64,000 nt of DNA from DATLSM01 sp049585815 (lineage in GTDB: Bacteria > Actinomycetota > Thermoleophilia > Solirubrobacterales > 70-9). The position numbers were made by a program, and so were the translations under genes. The notes beneath the pieces are model-generated. The model was given only the letters and a program-made list of their open reading frames with translations, ran no database searches and was not told the origin of the DNA. This document shows, in pieces, positions 59,730 to 64,000 of the stretch (within the stretch, counting starts at the first letter, position 1; each line of letters begins with the position of its first letter). Location: assembly GCA_049585815.1 (NCBI GenBank), contig JBAVAR010000152.1, positions 19,639 through 83,638 of the forward strand. The letters are read 5' to 3'.

Positions 59730-60319
59730 GCGAATCCGCGCGAGGAGCCCGCACTGTGGCGGGCCCAGCCCGCTCGCTTGGAGGTCGGGTGACGGCGGGG
59801 AATCTCTTCGGGCAGGTCCTTGAAGTGGATGTAGGCATCGGCATCGCCCCGGTGGATGCGACGCATGTCGAACCGGCCGTTGCCCCCGTGGTTGTACTCC
59901 GCGATTTCCACCCACCGGCCTTCGGTGCCCACAACCCAGGCGACGTGACCGAAGCCGTGGAAAAGCTCCCTTCCCCACCATGCGACCGAGCCCAAGCCGG
60001 GGGTGTGATTGACCGGGTAGCCGCGAGCCCGCGCCGTTTCGGCCCAGCTCGCAGCATTGCCCAGCCCCCGATAGTTCCCGAAATGATTGGTCCTGGCGAG
60101 CTTCCAGGCAACGTAGTCGGTGCAATTTCGGAACGCGTAGCCGTAGCCGGAGAAGCCGACGCCGTGGGAATTCGTCCAGGTGTAGGTCGCCGGGTTGCTG
60201 CCGGGCCCATCGTAGTTCCAGTACGGGTAACCGCCGGTGAGCGCGCGTCCCTGAGTCCCGACACTCAGTAACCCGAGGATCGCGATCCCAGCGCCGGCCC
60301 ACAGATGCCGGCGGCTCAT
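59489..60319 (-). CDS. secreted CHAP-domain protein with apparent C-terminal extension
   Basis: A 276-residue frame. A signal peptide (about 1-26) is followed by a CHAP amidase/peptidase domain (about 28-172) with the catalytic Cys66 in NCTDYVAW, His125 in GFGHVAWV and the Glu/Asn of EIAEYN (about 138-143). It should cut peptidoglycan peptides outside the cell. The domain ends at HFKDLP, but the frame has no stop for about 100 more residues, of which 80 are antisense to the DJ-1/PfpI gene. That tail looks like a lost stop codon rather than a domain. The ATG overlaps the DUF1906 gene's stop (ATGA). Confidence 0.75.
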   Translation of the reverse strand: MSRRHLWAGAGIAILGLLSVGTQGRALTGGYPYWNYDGPGSNPATYTWTNSHGVGFSGYGYAFRNCTDYVAWKLARTNHFGNYRGLGNAASWAETARARGYPVNHTPGLGSVAWWGRELFHGFGHVAWVVGTEGRWVEIAEYNHGGNGRFDMRRIHRGDADAYIHFKDLPEEIPRRHPTSKRAGWARHSAGSSRGFAQTPAPRHSSSGPASAVTASTIAGGALAGEPASKGGWGSYSIPSCTAWATSGPTSRATRCRAISIPAETPAAVRYLPSST

Positions 60320-61707
60320 CCCCCGAGTTCGACCGCGCGGCTGGCGCGGGCACCGGGGATCGCCACCACCAGCTGGGCGTCGAGCCTGCCGCTGGCGCGC
60401 AGCAGCGGGCGCCCGCGGGAGTTGAGGGCGACCCGGTAGGTGTGTGAGCGCCCACCCTCCAGCCGGAACGCCCGGCGGGCGACGGCGACGCGCACGACCC
60501 GCGCCCCACGCCCCGCACGCCGCGGCACCCTGATCCGGGAGCGCATCACGATCTGCCCCGGGCAGGTTTCTCCGGAGGGCCAACCGCAGCGGACCGCGAC
60601 GCTGACCGTGGTGGCAGCGGCGGTGACTGCGGAGACGGTCAGCGGCGGCAGATGGGGGGCGACATGCGGCGGCCCCGAGACCGCGGCGCCGACGGTGGCG
60701 CCCTCGACATAGTCGTTGTCGATATTGATCGTCACCCCGCCGTAGGTCTCGTTGTGGGCGCCGCGGTACTGGTGCAGGCGCTGGTGCTTGGGCCAATCGC
60801 CGCTGGAGAGGTAGGGGTCAAGCGCATTTGCCTGACCGTTCCAGTTCGCCGTCCAGACGTCGTCGGGCTCCTGATAGCCGCTGCCGATTTCACTCGCGAG
60901 GTCGGCGATCCCCGAGTCGCTGCTGCTGTAGACGCCCGAGACGTAGCCCAGCGCGTGCAGCCGCGCAGTCCAGGCGCCGAGGAAGGTGAGCGTCGCGCGG
61001 CTGGCGCTGGAGGTGGGCGAGTAGCCCTCCATATCGAAGTAGATCGGGTTGCCGACCCCGATCCCGACTTCACCGGCCTCTTCGACCGCGTTTGAGGCGG
61101 CTTCGCTGCCCTGCCTGGTTGCCTGGCTGGGGCTGAGCTTGGCGCAACCGCCGCAGCCGCTGGTCGGCGCCTGCAGGCCGACGTAGAGGGGGATCGGGTG
61201 CCAACCGGCGCCCACCTCGGTCGCCGTCCAGCGCGGCGTCAGGTTGGGCTGGGAACAGGCGCTGTTGGCCCCGCCGATGTAGACGCCGAGCGAGCGGTAG
61301 GGAGAGGCAGACCAGGCCGACATCGTCCGCGTGGATGGCGTCGCGCAGGAGTCAAATCCCAGGCCGGTGAAGGCGGGACTCGGCGGCAGCGAGCCGCCCG
61401 GGGAGGGGGCGCCGCCGGCGAGCGAGGCGCGGGCAGCGCCAGGCCTGGCCCCCGGATCGATCAGGATCGCCCGCCGCGGGCCGATCGCGTTTGCCGAACA
61501 GTGCTGGTCGGCGGCGGGGGTGCCGAGGTAGACCGCGCGGCGATCGAGCCGCACGCACATCCCCGGATGGCGGGCGAGCCGATACACCGGCCAGGAGGCC
61601 GGCGCTCTGACCTGATCGCCGTGGAAGTGGACAACCTCGCCCGCACCCTGGGCGGCGGCGGGCGCGGCGGCGATCAGAAACCCCAATGCAGCGGCGAAGG
61701 CGCGCAT
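60316..61707 (-). CDS. secreted DUF1906 (glycoside-hydrolase-like) protein
   Basis: A 463-residue exported protein with a signal peptide (about 1-19). The DUF1906/Rv2525c-like TIM-barrel domain (about 112-345) begins with GLGFDSCATPS, goes on with LGVYIGGANSAC and PIYFDMEGY, and ends with NIDNDYVEG. Rv2525c-like proteins resemble GH25-type hydrolases and are linked to the cell wall. A b-sandwich-like C-terminal part (about 355-463) may bind the wall. It lies 3 bases after the penicillin-acylase gene and is coupled to the CHAP gene. Confidence 0.83.
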   Translation of the reverse strand: MRAFAAALGFLIAAAPAAAQGAGEVVHFHGDQVRAPASWPVYRLARHPGMCVRLDRRAVYLGTPAADQHCSANAIGPRRAILIDPGARPGAARASLAGGAPSPGGSLPPSPAFTGLGFDSCATPSTRTMSAWSASPYRSLGVYIGGANSACSQPNLTPRWTATEVGAGWHPIPLYVGLQAPTSGCGGCAKLSPSQATRQGSEAASNAVEEAGEVGIGVGNPIYFDMEGYSPTSSASRATLTFLGAWTARLHALGYVSGVYSSSDSGIADLASEIGSGYQEPDDVWTANWNGQANALDPYLSSGDWPKHQRLHQYRGAHNETYGGVTINIDNDYVEGATVGAAVSGPPHVAPHLPPLTVSAVTAAATTVSVAVRCGWPSGETCPGQIVMRSRIRVPRRAGRGARVVRVAVARRAFRLEGGRSHTYRVALNSRGRPLLRASGRLDAQLVVAIPGARASRAVELGG

Positions 61708-61710
61708 CCC

Positions 61711-64000
61711 CTAACAGGGAAGCAGATCCAGCTCCCGCCACGGGCCCTCCCCCGCCATCGGTTGCGTTCTCCCAATCATCCAGTCGGCCTGCAGGTCGTC
61801 GTAATGGGGACTGGCGGGGTGCCCGGACTGGCCGGTGAACATCTGCCAGCGGGAGCGCTCGGGTGCGGTCGGATCGGCGACCATCCGCCAGCTCGGCGCC
61901 CACACGGCCCGGTAGGGGTCGTTGGGGTCATAGGCGATCTGACTCACCGTCTCCTGAGCTCCGCCGGCCTGCAGTCGGCGGTTGAGGAGGCGACGCAGCA
62001 GGGGGTTGCCCTGACCCAGCGGATGGGGGAACTCCATTTCGTGGACCCGCCCCCAGCGCCAGCCCTCCTGGTCCTCGCCAAAGCGATCGCAGAGATTATC
62101 GAGGGCGCCGGCGAGGGACTCGAGGACGAGGTCATCCCAGGGCCGCCCAATCAGCTCCTCGTCGGCCTCCTCCCAGAGCGCCATCAGGTGGGAGTGCCAG
62201 CGCCAGGGGGAGGTGACGTGGGTTGTGAAGCCGTTGTCGGCGCGGTCGAGCCAGCGCTCGCAGAGGTCGCGGTCGCCGATCGCCGCGCGCGCCACCTCCC
62301 GTGCCAGGCGCAGCAGGAAGGCCTGGTAGATCGAACCGGCGATCGAATCGATATCGAGGCGCCCGTCCCAGCTGCGCAGGCGCTCGATCGCACTCGACTC
62401 GCGCTGACCGCGTGCCTGCAACCGGCCCAGGCGCCGGGCAGCCTCCAGGCCGAGGATCGAGAGGTTGTCGATCTGGATTGCCGCAAAGCTCTCGAGATCG
62501 TGTTCATCGGTCGCCCGCAGCAGGTCCTCGATCCGCCGCGCCCGCACCCCGTCATACCACTCGCTGGTGATGTGGTGCGGGTACTCGTCGCCGACGATCC
62601 GGTTGTTGGCGGTGACGAGCAGACCGCTCTCGGGATTCACCGTCTCGGGCAGCTCCCCGTAGGGGATCGTCCCGATCCACTCGAACTCCCCGCTCCAGCC
62701 TGGCTTGGGCAGGTCGGGGCAGTTCCCCTTTCTCAGCGGCAGGCGGCCGATCAGCTTGTAACCGATCGAGCCGTGGCGATCAGCCCAGATCAGGTTGGAG
62801 GCCGGCGCCGTGTGACCCTCAAGCTTGGCGACAAGCTCCGGGCCGGAGGTGATCGAGTGCAACTCGAACATGCCGGTAAAGGAGGTCGGCTCATCGAGAG
62901 TGAGCCAGCGCAGGGCGAGCGGCTCGGCCTGATCGGCGCCGAGCGCCTCGTTGACGATCGGCCCGTGGTGGGTGCGGCGAATCTCGAGCAGCTCGGGCTC
63001 GGCGCGCCCCTTGACCGCGATCTCCTCGCGCACGATCTCAAGCGCCCGCCACTGACCTTCGAACAGGTAGCGATCGCCGTCGATCCTCTCGACGAAGAGG
63101 TCCTGGACGTCGGGCATCACATTGGTGAAGGTCCAACAGACGTCGTTGTTTTGGCCCATGTAGACGCCCGGCATTCCCGGCAGGGAGGCGCCGCGGACGA
63201 CCCGGTCGCCGAGGGCGAGACCAACCTGGTACCAGATCCCCGGCATGCTCGGCGGCAGGTGGGGATCGCCGGCGATCAGCGGCGAGCCGGTCGCGCTGCG
63301 CGCCCCACTGACGGCCCAGTTGTTGGAACCGCCCGCCTCGACCGCGAGGCCCATCGCCCGGCGCACGGTGTCGATCTGCTCGGCGATCGCCAGTCCGTCA
63401 CCCGACCAGGCTTCGCCGAGGGCGATCGGGCTCTGCGGGGGGTAGGTCGGATCGAGCCTCGCCGTGAGCTCGGGCCCGAGGGCCCGCACCATGTCAGCCC
63501 GCAGGAGCTCTCGCTCCCAGTTGGTCGCGAGGCCGAAGGCGAGCAGCTTGCCGAGGCTGAGGATGTCAACCGGGCGCCAGGGCTCAAAGCCCAACCGCAG
63601 AAGCTGCATCTCAAAGGGGAGCGCCCGGGCGCTGGCGGCGGCGGCATTCACCCCCTCACAGAAGGACTCCAGCAGGGCGAGCAGATCCGGGTCCAGTCTG
63701 CACGCCTCGAGCTCGGCGGCGCGGCGGATGCCGAGCGTGCGCATCAGTCGGTCGACCGCCAGTCCCTCCTCGCCGGCCACCTCCGCCAATCCCCCGCTGA
63801 CGACCCTGCGGTAGAAGTCAATCTGCCAGAGCCGGTCCTGGCCGTGGCAAAAGCCCTGCGCGAACCAGATGTCGGTGAGGCCGGCGGCCTCGATGTGGGG
63901 GACCCCCCAGCGGTCGCGGCGCACCCCCACCGGGGCCCCCAGCCCCGCGACCTCGATCCTCCCCTCCTGCCTGGGGAGCGGGCGCCGCGCGAGCCAGTGC
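61711..64000 (-). CDS. penicillin-acylase-family Ntn hydrolase, partial (5' end outside window)
   Basis: At least 763 residues, open at the right window edge. RDRWGVPHIEA, WFAQGFCHGQDRLWQ and YRRVVSGGLAE are the a-subunit signatures. The self-cleavage site is AGGSNNWAVSG, with the nucleophile Ser encoded at 63325-63327. MPGVYMGQNNDVCWTFTN and VTANNRI are b-subunit motifs. Family members cleave amide bonds of penicillins, acyl-homoserine lactones or lipopeptides. The visible N-terminus has no signal peptide, though it could lie just outside. It leads the operon with DUF1906 and CHAP genes. Confidence 0.9.
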   Translation of the reverse strand, partial: HWLARRPLPRQEGRIEVAGLGAPVGVRRDRWGVPHIEAAGLTDIWFAQGFCHGQDRLWQIDFYRRVVSGGLAEVAGEEGLAVDRLMRTLGIRRAAELEACRLDPDLLALLESFCEGVNAAAASARALPFEMQLLRLGFEPWRPVDILSLGKLLAFGLATNWERELLRADMVRALGPELTARLDPTYPPQSPIALGEAWSGDGLAIAEQIDTVRRAMGLAVEAGGSNNWAVSGARSATGSPLIAGDPHLPPSMPGIWYQVGLALGDRVVRGASLPGMPGVYMGQNNDVCWTFTNVMPDVQDLFVERIDGDRYLFEGQWRALEIVREEIAVKGRAEPELLEIRRTHHGPIVNEALGADQAEPLALRWLTLDEPTSFTGMFELHSITSGPELVAKLEGHTAPASNLIWADRHGSIGYKLIGRLPLRKGNCPDLPKPGWSGEFEWIGTIPYGELPETVNPESGLLVTANNRIVGDEYPHHITSEWYDGVRARRIEDLLRATDEHDLESFAAIQIDNLSILGLEAARRLGRLQARGQRESSAIERLRSWDGRLDIDSIAGSIYQAFLLRLAREVARAAIGDRDLCERWLDRADNGFTTHVTSPWRWHSHLMALWEEADEELIGRPWDDLVLESLAGALDNLCDRFGEDQEGWRWGRVHEMEFPHPLGQGNPLLRRLLNRRLQAGGAQETVSQIAYDPNDPYRAVWAPSWRMVADPTAPERSRWQMFTGQSGHPASPHYDDLQADWMIGRTQPMAGEGPWRELDLLPC

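Overview
The window is about two-thirds G+C and has no rRNA, tRNA, insertion sequence or CRISPR array. Actinobacterial-looking parts include a seven-iron ferredoxin, a CIRCE-controlled groES-groEL operon, a long-form RmlA, an Lhr-type giant helicase and a small 'plasmid stabilization' homologue. Together with the style of the polysaccharide genes, these suggest a high-G+C actinobacterium, perhaps of the Thermoleophilia (Solirubrobacter-like) lineage. The lineage is inferred from gene style, not measured.

Left part (1-20.3 kb): a LapA-like fragment; a minus-strand membrane operon (potassium channel, aquaporin, COG4280-like protein, small two-helix protein); a divergent second potassium channel; a lactate 2-monooxygenase-like flavoenzyme; a cyclophilin; an Mrp/ApbC ATPase; a ferredoxin; an NAD-binding protein; groEL and groES behind a CIRCE operator, with a strong two-way terminator at the groEL end; then small stress or accessory genes (ASCH, AraC-type, VOC, Rho_N-like, cupin, YCII, DHFR-like), a Crp-type regulator and an Lhr helicase.

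Middle part (20.3-55.7 kb): one large surface-polysaccharide locus on both strands. It holds an initiating phosphoglycosyltransferase, a Wzy/O-antigen-ligase-like membrane protein, at least eight glycosyltransferase genes, a complete dTDP-rhamnose operon (rmlA-D-B-C), a Wzm/Wzt exporter whose ATPase has a carbohydrate-binding tail, three GT-C-like membrane proteins, four SAM methyltransferases, two tyvelose/paratose-epimerase-like SDRs, an asparagine-synthase-like protein and several coiled-coil proteins. Two related secreted GH39/PslG-like hydrolases stand at its two ends. The likely logic is lipid-linked assembly in the cytoplasm, chain modification and possibly length control by coiled-coil methyltransferases, ABC export, and outside trimming by the flanking hydrolases. 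No Wzx, Wzz or Wzc homologue is visible.

Right part (55.7-64 kb): a phosphopantetheinyl transferase, DoxX, a drug-type MFS exporter, a PPOX-like protein, a DJ-1/PfpI protein, and a minus-strand run of a penicillin-acylase-family enzyme (open at the window edge), a secreted DUF1906 protein and a secreted CHAP protein.

Across the window many start codons have a TAnnnT-like -10 hexamer ending only 6-9 bases upstream, which suggests widespread leaderless transcription.
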